Of a DNA stretch of 64,000 nucleotides, positions 17,887 through 26,107 are shown piece after piece. Position 1 is the stretch's first letter. Every line of letters begins with the position of its first letter. The translations under genes were made by a program, and so were the position numbers. Under the pieces are notes generated by a model, which worked only from the letters and a program-made list of their open reading frames with translations, was not told where the DNA came from and did no database searches. Source of the DNA: Arthrobacter sp. GMC3 (GTDB lineage: Bacteria > Actinomycetota > Actinomycetes > Actinomycetales > Micrococcaceae); NCBI RefSeq assembly GCF_002929305.1, contig NZ_PJIO01000001.1:124001-188000 (forward strand), in the 5' to 3' direction.

Positions 17887-19104
17887 TCAGCTGGCTTCTC
17901 TGATGACGACGGGTTTAGGCTCCACGCGCCATTCCCTCACAGAGAGACCATCTGCGAACTTCCACTCTGCTTCGCACTTGTCGCAGCGAATCCAGTGATC
18001 GTGTTCACGGAACCCGGGCGTATTGTCATGTTCCTCGATGATTTTGCCCTCGCCAAAAGGGCACAAGTACTCGTAGAACTCAATCGTCCCTGAGTCAGCG
18101 CCCCATCCCGGTGCATTTTCGTTGCTGCTGGTGATTCGCGCAGTACGTATGCTCCTGTCCACAGGTAGCTCTGGCGTCGGCAACGAGCCCCTGTTCCACT
18201 CCGCGATCACGCTCTTGGCGACATCGTCCGTCCGGGGCGATGACGGGACTGCTTCGAGGATTGCCAGCAGATCCTCTGGGTTGCGAGCGACGCGATGGTC
18301 GCTGTCGCGAATTCCAGCGACGTAGTCGCTGGCGAACTGACCAACCTCACCAGCACGATCAGCGAGCAGAATCAGCCACTCGTGGAACGGAAATGATTCT
18401 GCCAGGACAGCCGGCCGGACCCAGCGACCAATGACCGTCTCACCAATAGCACATTTTTCAAGCTCTGTCTGCAAGTGCGTGAATCCAGCGGGACGGTGTT
18501 GGTCCGCTTGCGGCCTGGTGTGGCCAGCGCGGACCATTCGTTTAACATAGTCGTGCTCCCGCTCTGAAACACCGATCATCAAGTAGTGGCTGGCACTTTC
18601 CTGCTCAGCTAGCTGAAGTCCCAAGGCGGCCGCAGCCCAAATGAGTCGGCCGTTGGAAACATAGGAGGCGGGAGAGTAGTGCTGTCCAAGGAAATCCTCG
18701 GCGGCGTGCTTCAGAGAATTGCTGCTGACTTCCGGTTTTTCCCCTGGAGTGATGGGCGTGAACATCCTCAGGAAGTCAACGAGCAGTGCCAATTCGGTGA
18801 AGTCGGTTTTCCCTTTGAGGCTCCACTGGGTGTCTCCGTAGTAGCCATCCTCACCGAGGATGAAGTCGCCACCTTCTGCGCCGATGAGGGGGTGGTCGTT
18901 CAGGGTATTGATCAGATGCCGTGCGCTGACCTGGTCGCCGAGTATCCCTTGGGTGAGTTGCGACTCAACCTGCCGCAGCGCGGTGGTGTAATTCGTGGAA
19001 GTAAATGCTGCCCAGGCGCGTGTATCTTGCTTGATCTTACGATCGCGAGTGTTGCGTAGTTCGATAATGTTGGACTTCATCTCAATCTCTAATGCGGGCA
19101 TCAC
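17887..19104 (-). CDS. Unrecognised protein with a C-terminal cysteine/histidine cluster
   Basis: A protein of up to 405 residues. The start is uncertain: GTG 19104, ATG 19101 or ATG 19080 (MKSNIIELRNTRDRK) are all possible, with weak ribosome sites. It is mostly helical, with no P-loop and no membrane span. Near the C-terminus YEYLCPFGEG, HDHWIRCDKCEAEW could form a zinc site. I recognise no family. It is transcribed alone, leftward, within the segment flanked by the 169-bp repeats, so it may be cargo exchanged as a block with the TIR gene. Confidence 0.6.
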   Translation of the reverse strand: MMPALEIEMKSNIIELRNTRDRKIKQDTRAWAAFTSTNYTTALRQVESQLTQGILGDQVSARHLINTLNDHPLIGAEGGDFILGEDGYYGDTQWSLKGKTDFTELALLVDFLRMFTPITPGEKPEVSSNSLKHAAEDFLGQHYSPASYVSNGRLIWAAAALGLQLAEQESASHYLMIGVSEREHDYVKRMVRAGHTRPQADQHRPAGFTHLQTELEKCAIGETVIGRWVRPAVLAESFPFHEWLILLADRAGEVGQFASDYVAGIRDSDHRVARNPEDLLAILEAVPSSPRTDDVAKSVIAEWNRGSLPTPELPVDRSIRTARITSSNENAPGWGADSGTIEFYEYLCPFGEGKIIEEHDNTPGFREHDHWIRCDKCEAEWKFADGLSVREWRVEPKPVVIREAS

Positions 19105-19364
19105 ATCCCACGTTTGCGAGCCCTGTTTGATGAAAGAGAGGTCTCTAAAAGAACTGCGATTCTGGATCTGTGGCAGTTGTCTTCGGCGTCGTCGTTACGT
19201 GGGAACTCAGACTCAGAGGAAGGCAGACCAGACTGCCGTGCTCTGAGCGTAGCCGTGATCATTCCGCGAGTCCATTGACCGCGTTGACTCATGAATAGGC
19301 GGCTCGAACGCAGCTTTGCTTCAGAGAGTCAACGAAACCCCGGGCGGTCCCATTTGACTTACCT

Positions 19365-19533
19365 GCACAGTCCACGCGAGCAACCTAGAGTCAGCAAAGG
19401 CCGGCCTTTGGCCGATTTTGCCAGGCTGACTTAGAGTTCAGGGGAAACCGGGTGACGTTTGTGACGTTCTAAACCTTAACTTCCTACGTGTGTGCGTATG
19501 AGAACTTAGGGGGCTAGACGTCACCAACGTCAC
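19365..19533. repeat. 169-bp direct repeat, copy 2
   Basis: Second copy of the repeat at 13933-14101, with the same inverted repeat ends (GTGACGTTTGTGACG at 19452-19466, CGTCACCAACGTCAC at 19519-19533). It ends 24 bp before the next gene. The 15-bp arms are identical in both copies, while the middle and 5' part have drifted. Confidence 0.8.
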
Positions 19534-19557
19534 TTAAGGGGGCGGCTGACACCTGAT

Positions 19558-20502
19558 GTGCTGATAAACCAGAAGAAACTAGCCAATTTTCAAGGATCCG
19601 CCTTTGTCGGACGGCCAAATCTGGCAGCTGCGGGTGGCTACGATTCACTTGTGAATCAGACACTTGTGACAGATCGGGCCCGCAACCGCATGCAAAATCT
19701 TATTGGCGGCTACCTCCAGGGAGTGACCAGTCGCGAAGTGATGCTCTCCATACTGAAATGGGAGATGGCGCTGATGGACGGCAACGTAGTTGATGACTTC
19801 CTCCGTGATCTCCGGACGAACTGGATACTGGACCCTGATGTCTTAGATGCCGTCAGTCGTACCTATACAGAGAATGTTCAACACTGGGTATTTCCTGAGG
19901 AACCCCAATCCTCTACCCAGCTTCCCGATGCTATCGAGTGCACGATTCCTGAGCTGGTCGAATCTGCTGGCATGGCCGTTGGCATTTTGCGCCAAGTCTT
20001 GAACATGCTCGTTGGGGTCAATACACGATTGAACCTACGCCGTGCGTATGAAAGCGTTGAGCAAGCCCTTCACCTAGTTAGTGAAGAAGTAGCACTGCTC
20101 GAGCAAGCCGGTGAACTTGTTGGTAGCGGCGCGCTCTTGGCGCCTGCATTTCCCGGACGGAAAGTACAAGAAGCATCATGGTGCTCTACCAAGGGTGCCC
20201 CACTAACTCCCAAGCAGATCATCTGGCTCGCTTCTCTTGCAGAAGGCCAAAGAGAACTATCACTAACTTACGCGGACGGAATCAGCCACCACTCCACCCT
20301 TCCACAGCTGGTGGCAGAGCAAGTTCTGGTTGGGGATCGTCAGCGGATCTGGGCTGAGGAGGAGCGAGTATTTGGGGAAGAGTATGGGATTGCTTTAGCG
20401 CGCACTTGCCCCCGCTGCAACAGTGGCCCCGGTGAGAACTGCCGCAGCTACAAAGGCATGGAAACATCGATCCATAAAAGGAGATACACCACGGCGTCGT
20501 GA
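19558..20502 (+). CDS. Hypothetical protein with C-terminal phage-type zinc finger
   Basis: A 314-residue protein from GTG 19558. Most of it is helical and unrecognised. The last 30 residues read CPRCNSGPGENCRS then KGMETSIHKRR, the CxxC...PG..C...H..R zinc motif common in proteins of actinophages and actinobacterial plasmids. It begins right after repeat copy 2. The downstream XRE gene begins about 150 bp after its stop. Confidence 0.65.
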   Translation: MLINQKKLANFQGSAFVGRPNLAAAGGYDSLVNQTLVTDRARNRMQNLIGGYLQGVTSREVMLSILKWEMALMDGNVVDDFLRDLRTNWILDPDVLDAVSRTYTENVQHWVFPEEPQSSTQLPDAIECTIPELVESAGMAVGILRQVLNMLVGVNTRLNLRRAYESVEQALHLVSEEVALLEQAGELVGSGALLAPAFPGRKVQEASWCSTKGAPLTPKQIIWLASLAEGQRELSLTYADGISHHSTLPQLVAEQVLVGDRQRIWAEEERVFGEEYGIALARTCPRCNSGPGENCRSYKGMETSIHKRRYTTAS

Positions 20503-20648
20503 CGCATAGCTGTGACCACTGCTGGCTGGCGGAAACGATCAGCCAACAACTCTGCATTGGCACACGAGTAGTCGGCCCCAAACCTCTATTTCGGCCGCTG
20601 GCGAAGCTTTTCCTGATTTCCCAAAGCAACAACTTGGAGTATGAAAAA

Positions 20649-21080
20649 GTGAACGATTTTGTACTTTCCCCAGAACGGTTCGCTGGCGTGCGACGGGCTG
20701 AAACGCTCGCGTGGAAGATCAATCTTCTGTTGGATACGGTCATGTCTGGTTCCGGGAAGCCCTTCGACTACAACACGATCCGAGACACGGCACACGCCGC
20801 TGGCTACTCCTTGTCCAGGACAAGATGGTCCTTGCTCAAGAGCGGCAAAGAGCAAGTGGTCCGAGACGAGACTCTTCGGGCACTAGCCGCTGTTTTTGAT
20901 GTAGATCCTGAATACTTGCTAGAAGCGGACGGCAATCTCCCTGAGAAAGTCGAAGTCAAATTGGATGATCTCCGCAGGACGCGGCGCGCCGAGGTGCGTG
21001 ATTTTGCCGCCCGTGCTCTGGGGCCGGTAGACCCCAAGGCACTTCAAAGGATAGTCACGATCCTCGATGCGGCTGTCTAG
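20649..21080 (+). CDS. XRE/EspR-like helix-turn-helix regulator
   Basis: A 143-residue regulator. GTG 20649 with GGAG nine bases upstream gives the best N-terminus (VNDFVLSPERFAGV); the frame is open to 20499. Residues 22-85 (KINLLLDTVMSGSGKPF, IRDTAHAAGYSLSRTRWSLL, ETLRALAAVFDVDPEYLL) match the XRE fold with the extended first helix seen in EspR-type actinobacterial regulators. A charged C-terminal helix could dimerise. It may regulate the adjoining element genes. Confidence 0.75.
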   Translation: MNDFVLSPERFAGVRRAETLAWKINLLLDTVMSGSGKPFDYNTIRDTAHAAGYSLSRTRWSLLKSGKEQVVRDETLRALAAVFDVDPEYLLEADGNLPEKVEVKLDDLRRTRRAEVRDFAARALGPVDPKALQRIVTILDAAV

Positions 21081-21172
21081 GGCTGGGGTTTCCAGCCCGT
21101 CCGTGCGCGGTCATGCCGACATAGACGCGTCACCATTTCCGGTGGAGAATCGAACCACCACAGAGGAAGACG

Positions 21173-21469
21173 ATGACCAACCGCAGAACTTACGACCCAG
21201 CGAACAAAGACCAGGTATTCGCTACCCTACGCCATGAGATCCTTGCCGCCCGCTTGAAGGTCGCCTTGGACGAACGGTTGCGCCGTGAGACGTCCCCGAC
21301 CGTGAAGCGTCTAGCCAATATGAAGCTGCCCCCGATGGTCAGGCCGGACCATCAGGCCTGTGACGCCCAGGCTGAAGCTGTTGCCTGGAGGGTCGCGGAC
21401 GTTCGTGCGGGCAATCGCAAGACAGTGGCGGCCGATGCAGTGGGGCGAGACCTTGACTTGGAGGATTGA
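21173..21469 (+). CDS. Hypothetical small protein
   Basis: A 98-residue basic protein from ATG 21173 with GAGGAAG upstream. It is mostly helical (FATLRHEILAARLKVALDER) and has no membrane span. It lies 92 bp after the XRE regulator in the same direction and converges on the antitoxin gene. No family recognised. Confidence 0.55.
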   Translation: MTNRRTYDPANKDQVFATLRHEILAARLKVALDERLRRETSPTVKRLANMKLPPMVRPDHQACDAQAEAVAWRVADVRAGNRKTVAADAVGRDLDLED

Positions 21470-21572
21470 GCAAAAGGGTTGTTGTTCCTCGACACCCATA
21501 AGTCAGGTAGGACCATGGAGTCGTGGGCGCGGCAGGGCTCAGGGCAATAGCCAAGCTCTAGGACGAAAGTGG

Positions 21573-21791
21573 CTAGCCCTGGCGAGCGGATTCCAGAGCA
21601 GACAGTAGACGCTGTGCGTTCTTCGGTGAGCGCAGCAGATAACCCGTCTCCACCAGAGCATCGAACTCTACTTTGGCCATCAACACGGCGGATCCACGCT
21701 TGGACACGATCTCAACCGCAAGCTGATCTTGATTAACACGTGCGATGAGACCGGAGAGATCACGGCGTGCTTCGCTGGCTGTTATGGACAT
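21573..21791 (-). CDS. Phd/YefM-family antitoxin
   Basis: A 72-residue protein from the ATG at 21791 (MSITASEARRDLSGLI), preceded by AGGAGG. The N-terminal S-x-SEAR-x-x-L-x-x-L pattern and AVEIVSKRGSAVLM are typical of the Phd/YefM fold that represses its own promoter and neutralises a RelE/YoeB or Doc toxin. No toxin frame is visible downstream on the minus strand (21470-21572) or upstream. It therefore looks like an orphan antitoxin. Confidence 0.8.
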   Translation of the reverse strand: MSITASEARRDLSGLIARVNQDQLAVEIVSKRGSAVLMAKVEFDALVETGYLLRSPKNAQRLLSALESARQG

Positions 21792-21802
21792 GGCTCCTCC
21801 TA

Positions 21803-21819
21803 GTTGTACTAGGTATAAC
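21803..21819. promoter_or_regulatory. Palindrome at the antitoxin promoter
   Basis: GTTGTAC-TAG-GTATAAC, arms matching at six of seven positions, lies 11 bp upstream of the antitoxin start and overlaps a TTATAC-like -10. It is a likely autoregulatory operator. Confidence 0.45.
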
Positions 21820-22113
21820 ACGACTTAGCTCTTGGGTGATGTATTCGCTATTCAATGAGGTGCAGCTGATGGCGACGCTGGTGTGCAGGAACCCAATTCT
21901 CATGTCATCGACGGATCGGTCAGGTCTGGGACGATGTGCGGGCCGTCGCTCAACAGTGCCAGCCGGCCGACATCCATTGGAGAAATGTTGAATTTGATAG
22001 CGGGTTGATTCGGCCTTCCAAATGATTCCTACTCGCGGTTCTTGCAGCACTGGGTCGCTCATCCATACACATATGATGGAGCAATCAAACGAACTGTTCG
22101 GGGGGGACAAACA

Positions 22114-22911
22114 TTGACTGAGATTCCAGAAGTACTCGCAGAGGCGTATGTACGCCGCGGCGCGAAGTACGAAGAGCTAAACGCTTGGTATGTGAGAATC
22201 AGTGCAGATCTGGTCCCCGAACAGCGTTGGCCTGACGGTAGCCTGGTAACTCCACATTCCATATACGCCAAATACCGGGCAGGGTGCCAGGACATTGATC
22301 AGCGCTGTGATTACATGGTCGGCCATTTCCGGGAGTCTTTCCAACTGGCGAACCCCCAGGCCGTTCTGCCTGAATACCTAAAGCCTGGATTCCAACTTTT
22401 AGCTCCCCTGCCTCCACCTGTCACCGTTGGTCCACCACACTATCCCTCACCGAGTTTCAACATGACAAAGGACTTCACCGCCAAACCCAGGAAACCATGG
22501 CGGGGGTGGGTTATTGCGGCCTTGGCTTGTGTCCTCGCGGTCTTGTTAATCTCCAGCATGGGGAACTCGAACAGAAAGTCCGAAGAGCTGAAGGCCAATG
22601 CAGAGGCAGCCGCAACACACACAGTCTTGTACGAGGTCGAGGGTACCGCCAAGGGAGCCGACCTGACTCTGGAGACACTCAATGGGACATCTCAGCTAAG
22701 CGGAAAGGCTGTGCCCCTTGCGAACAAGACGTCCGGCAAGCGAGGCATGACCTTGGAGATGCCTGCCGGGAGCTTCGTGTATATCTCCGCGCAGAACACC
22801 GGTAGCTCAGGGACGATTTCCTGCAAGATAACTGTCGATGGGGTCGTTGTCGCCCACAACTCGTCGTCGGGCGGCTACACGATTGCTACCTGCACCGGAA
22901 AAGCACGCTAG
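22114..22911 (+). CDS. Single-span membrane protein with MmpS-like C-terminal domain
   Basis: A 265-residue protein from TTG 22114, six bases after a GGGGGGA ribosome site; the frame opens upstream to 22042. A cytoplasmic N-terminal part (EVLAEAYVRRGAKYEELNAWY) has a proline-rich linker, then one membrane span (WVIAALACVLAVLLISSMG, near residues 135-153). The exported part (LYEVEGTA, LTLETLNGTSQ, MPAGSFVYISAQN, ISCKITVDGVVVA) follows the beta-sandwich pattern of MmpS-type transport accessory proteins. The N-terminal region is unrecognised. Function in the element is unknown. Confidence 0.6.
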   Translation: MTEIPEVLAEAYVRRGAKYEELNAWYVRISADLVPEQRWPDGSLVTPHSIYAKYRAGCQDIDQRCDYMVGHFRESFQLANPQAVLPEYLKPGFQLLAPLPPPVTVGPPHYPSPSFNMTKDFTAKPRKPWRGWVIAALACVLAVLLISSMGNSNRKSEELKANAEAAATHTVLYEVEGTAKGADLTLETLNGTSQLSGKAVPLANKTSGKRGMTLEMPAGSFVYISAQNTGSSGTISCKITVDGVVVAHNSSSGGYTIATCTGKAR

Positions 22912-23322
22912 AGGAGCGGCGTTGAGCGGCAGCCATGTCGCAGGTGGAAACTTCGGCCAATTCTCGTGGACTGCCCTCGGGGTTATCGAGGTTTCCCAGG
23001 GTGATGTACCGCCGTTGCTGGTGAACAGTTGGTTGGGTAGCTCACGTAAATGAATTTGCATGCACCCTGGCTGTGCAGCCTAATCCCTTGTTCGATCTCA
23101 TTTTGGTCCGCCTTGTTTACCCGTATTCGGGCAATCGGCTACGAGTGAGGCAAAACGTTTTCAGGGTGGCGTCCGGCAGAGCACCCCCAAGGCCAAGGCG
23201 GCCCGTTATCGCGGAGTATCACGCCAAACGCTTTAAACAGGGCTAAGCGGCAACGGACAATGTGCACAGGTTTGAGTCGCCTGCTATTACTGGACCCAAA
23301 ATTCTCATTGGCGATCACGCAA
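22912..23322. other. Intergenic stretch without recognised gene
   Basis: 411 bp between two converging transcription units. A short frame near 23180 ends in AARYRGVSRQTL, which faintly resembles the C-terminal helix-turn-helix of a resolvase, but no start or catalytic part is present. No clear terminator hairpin was found. Confidence 0.3.
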
Positions 23323-24192
23323 TCAATTGCGGTTCAATCCGAACTGCTTGCTGAGCAGCGCCCTCTTGTAGTGGTTCTCAGCTGCATCGATTTCTGCCTT
23401 TGGTGCCCCTGGGCTGAAGACCCTTAGGATGCTGAATTGAAAGTGGTTCCGGTGGGACATGTCCACCTCATTCAGTTCTCGGAGTGCGACGTTTCCGCCG
23501 TGGCCGGTCTTCGCGTAAGTACTCCACCGGCCCATGATCCGCTCGCTGCCGTCGGCCTTCCCAACGTAGAGCTTTCCACTCTTCGTGTCGGAGATCAGGT
23601 AAATGCCCTGCACTGATTTGAGAACCTGGCGCCAGCCCTCATAGCGGGAGTCCTCTATGACCGAATGCAGTTCATTGAACGAGAGGATTAGCTCGTCGAA
23701 GCCAGGGAACGCGGGCGCCTGGGCATCGGCGATCTCCGTGACGGGGAAGCCGACGGCCGCTTCGCCAGCCCTAGTCCACCGGATCGCACCGCCAGTCCAG
23801 TCAATGACGAGTCGGTCTTTGAAAGAGGCCAGACACGGGGAGGGTGACAGGTCGTAATAGCGTTCTGTCTCGGTTCGTTCGGCCATGACTTCGCCATGGT
23901 TCTCAAAGGCGCCGATGAACCGACCGCGCGTCCCCCCGGCAGCGATGAAGTTCAGCCAAATAAGAGGCGGGTTCTTGGGGAACCAGCTGCCAGACACCGC
24001 CTGCTCACGAACGAACGCCAAGACCTTTGCCGGGCTGAGGTCTGCGGGTCCTGTGAGGCCCGTTTTGGAGTAGGTGTGCCGCAATAGGACCACTTGACTC
24101 GGATCAATTCCGGCTGCGGCAAAGAGCTCTCCCATCGTCAAGGAGCCTTCGAACGCTGATTTTGGATGCAGTTGCGTAATTGTCGTCGTCAT
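23323..24192 (-). CDS. GIY-YIG nuclease domain protein
   Basis: A 289-residue protein. The C-terminal third holds the GIY-YIG signature: GIYLISDTKSGKLYVGKADG near residues 194-213, then GRWSTYAKTGHGGN and LRELN, with a glutamate (IDAAENHYKRALLS) in the expected acidic position. The N-terminal 190 residues are unrecognised and may sense substrate. It starts 18 bp after the OGG-fold gene in the same direction, so the two are almost certainly one operon. GIY-YIG nucleases include restriction enzymes and repair nucleases. Confidence 0.8.
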   Translation of the reverse strand: MTTTITQLHPKSAFEGSLTMGELFAAAGIDPSQVVLLRHTYSKTGLTGPADLSPAKVLAFVREQAVSGSWFPKNPPLIWLNFIAAGGTRGRFIGAFENHGEVMAERTETERYYDLSPSPCLASFKDRLVIDWTGGAIRWTRAGEAAVGFPVTEIADAQAPAFPGFDELILSFNELHSVIEDSRYEGWRQVLKSVQGIYLISDTKSGKLYVGKADGSERIMGRWSTYAKTGHGGNVALRELNEVDMSHRNHFQFSILRVFSPGAPKAEIDAAENHYKRALLSKQFGLNRN

Positions 24193-24210
24193 TGAAGAGT
24201 TCCTGGCTTT

Positions 24211-24918
24211 CTAGCGGGCGGCAAAGGCCCATCGTTCAATCTCGTCGAAGCCGACTTGGCGTTCTTCCGTGGAGAGCTGTCTGGCCCAGTCGATCATGAG
24301 CTCAACGGCAGTTGAGTATGTCTTGTACCCGTAGCTGCTGCCGCGCTTGGGGGTTAGTGGTTCTTCGGTGTAACGGCTCAGGGTTGCCAGGACTCGCTTG
24401 TCGACAATGAGGCAACGGTGTTCAGGGTTGCCTGCGCCGGCGAAGTAGAGGTACTTCGTGAAGAAGTTCGGGCCCAACCAATTGATCAACGTGCTGTTGG
24501 GTTGCAGCGTCCTAAATGCTGCTTCGGGATCTGTTCGCGACAGGTTGGCCGCACGACGCAGCGCATTCCCGATGCCTGGCACGTCATGCTCCACGGACGC
24601 TATGCGTTGTTTGGTGTTTCTGTGGCTTGAACCAGTTCCCCAAGCGAGGGTATTCCAGAGCAACGCGTAGGCAGCCTCGTTGGATTCGTCCTCACAGGCA
24701 GCGTCGGCCATGGCAAACAACGACCCTCGACTGATGCGACCGCGTTCAGTTTCACCATCAATGCCACGGACGGGGGTGCCGGGAAGATGGTCGATGCGGC
24801 TATTCCAGTACTTGAGGTTTAATTTGAACTCATGCTGGTCTATGGACTGAATCCTGGGAGTGGTCTCGACGAAATCATTCAGGTCATTAGGGGCTTGAAC
24901 GGGTGCGATGGTCGGCAT
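24211..24918 (-). CDS. 8-oxoguanine-DNA-glycosylase OGG-fold-like protein
   Basis: A 235-residue protein resembling the OGG-fold family found in genomic islands. Support comes from the helical layout and the segment WLGPNFFTKYLYFAGAG near residue 150, followed by CLIVDKRVLATLSRY, where K and D fall where the catalytic lysine/aspartate of HhH-type glycosylases would be expected. A canonical HhH-GPD hairpin is not obvious. It is the first gene of a two-gene operon with a GIY-YIG nuclease. A plausible but untested role is recognition of modified phage DNA bases. Confidence 0.6.
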   Translation of the reverse strand: MPTIAPVQAPNDLNDFVETTPRIQSIDQHEFKLNLKYWNSRIDHLPGTPVRGIDGETERGRISRGSLFAMADAACEDESNEAAYALLWNTLAWGTGSSHRNTKQRIASVEHDVPGIGNALRRAANLSRTDPEAAFRTLQPNSTLINWLGPNFFTKYLYFAGAGNPEHRCLIVDKRVLATLSRYTEEPLTPKRGSSYGYKTYSTAVELMIDWARQLSTEERQVGFDEIERWAFAAR

Positions 24919-25147
24919 GATTTCCAGACTAGGGCAAGGCTACGACTTTCATGCACAGGGGCCGTTGCATTCGAGTTATGTTTGAAATATTAGACGGCAC
25001 CGGTCTGTGGTCGACCTAGAAAGTTACCAACTGGTCATGTCCCTCTGCTCGCGACAGCGATTAGGCATCGTTGGCTTGAGATTAGCTTCAGAGCGGCTCC
25101 ATACACTGCGTGGGGCCATTCTGCTTTTGGTGGCCCGGCAGCGCCGG

Positions 25148-25795
25148 CTACTGTTCGGAAGGCTCATCACCCAATGGAACTTCCGCCGTCTTCCTCCACC
25201 CCGGCAAAGCATTGTTGAGCGCGTCCAGTCGCCAAGGCAGTATCTCGCGGTTATGGGTCTTCTGGTGCTGTGTGGCCATCCAAATTCCCAGCACATGTTC
25301 TACCTCGGTCGTTGCCGTTGGATGTCTGGGTAGGCGATCGTGCTCGGCGACGAATTCCAGTATTTTGCGAAACTGTTCCCGCCACCGCCGATCTAACTCT
25401 CGCTCCTGATCAGTTGTGATCCAATCGCCCAGCATCCCCATCTCGCGGGCCTTCGTCCATCCCAAGGTCTGTGCCAGGTGCGCCTGGCGCTGTTCCGAAA
25501 GCCATCTGTACAGAGGCACCTCGCGGTCTTCCAGCCCGTGGATGGTGGGATAGTGGCCGTGGGTAGCGATAAAGTCTCTAACCTCGGCCAGATGCCGGTG
25601 CCACACCTTGGACGGCCCTCGGGGCGCTGCTGCCCGTTGGACTGCCAGATCAGGATCAATGGTTCGGCGACCTTTGAGATGCCGCTGGATTACCCCGGTG
25701 CGGGAGCCAGTCAGCTCAGCGATTCTGGTAACCGGGAAACCAGCGGCGTACATTCGGTCCCACTCTTCGTGATTCGAATCGGCAATCTGTGTCAT
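25148..25795 (-). CDS. Helicase-associated (HA) domain repeat protein
   Basis: A 215-residue protein. An N-terminal helix-turn-helix (FPVTRIAELTGSRTGVIQRHL) is followed by two HA repeats: WHRHLAEVRDFIATHGHYP with LYRWLSEQRQAH, and WREQFRKILEFVAEHDRLP with LGIWMATQHQKT. HA repeats are small DNA-binding-like modules common in Arthrobacter and often attached to helicases; here no helicase is joined. It lies about 230 bp upstream of the OGG/GIY-YIG operon on the same strand. Confidence 0.7.
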   Translation of the reverse strand: MTQIADSNHEEWDRMYAAGFPVTRIAELTGSRTGVIQRHLKGRRTIDPDLAVQRAAAPRGPSKVWHRHLAEVRDFIATHGHYPTIHGLEDREVPLYRWLSEQRQAHLAQTLGWTKAREMGMLGDWITTDQERELDRRWREQFRKILEFVAEHDRLPRHPTATTEVEHVLGIWMATQHQKTHNREILPWRLDALNNALPGWRKTAEVPLGDEPSEQ

Positions 25796-26107
25796 CGGCG
25801 CGCCTCTCCAATCTTCTCTTCGTCGATTGGGCCCAGCCTAGCCGTGCTGGTTGACGCGCGTACTGGCCGGGGGTGGAATCTTGCATTCGTGAAATTGATT
25901 GAGACGAACCATCACAGGCATAAATGTCATGCCCCCGCATGCTCGATAGTGGCGCCATGTCGCCCACTCACCCATATGGGGGTTGAAATACAGGGCCCAA
26001 AAGTGCGACATTGGCCGCAGCAATTCGGCTACTGGAAGGTGCCGTGAGTAATTGCTGATAGAAATAGGACTGGTGTCCGTGCGCGCGGCGATTTTCTAGG
26101 AGTGGTC
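25796..26107. promoter_or_regulatory. Divergent intergenic region before mod
   Basis: 312 bp between the leftward HA-domain gene and the rightward type III R-M operon. It must hold both promoters; I see no convincing -35/-10 pair. An AGGAG at 26098-26102 is the mod ribosome site. Confidence 0.4.

Noticed and set aside
23160..23240. Remnant of a resolvase (AARYRGVSRQTL)
   Set aside because: Only about a dozen residues match loosely, with no start or catalytic part; too weak to call a pseudogene.
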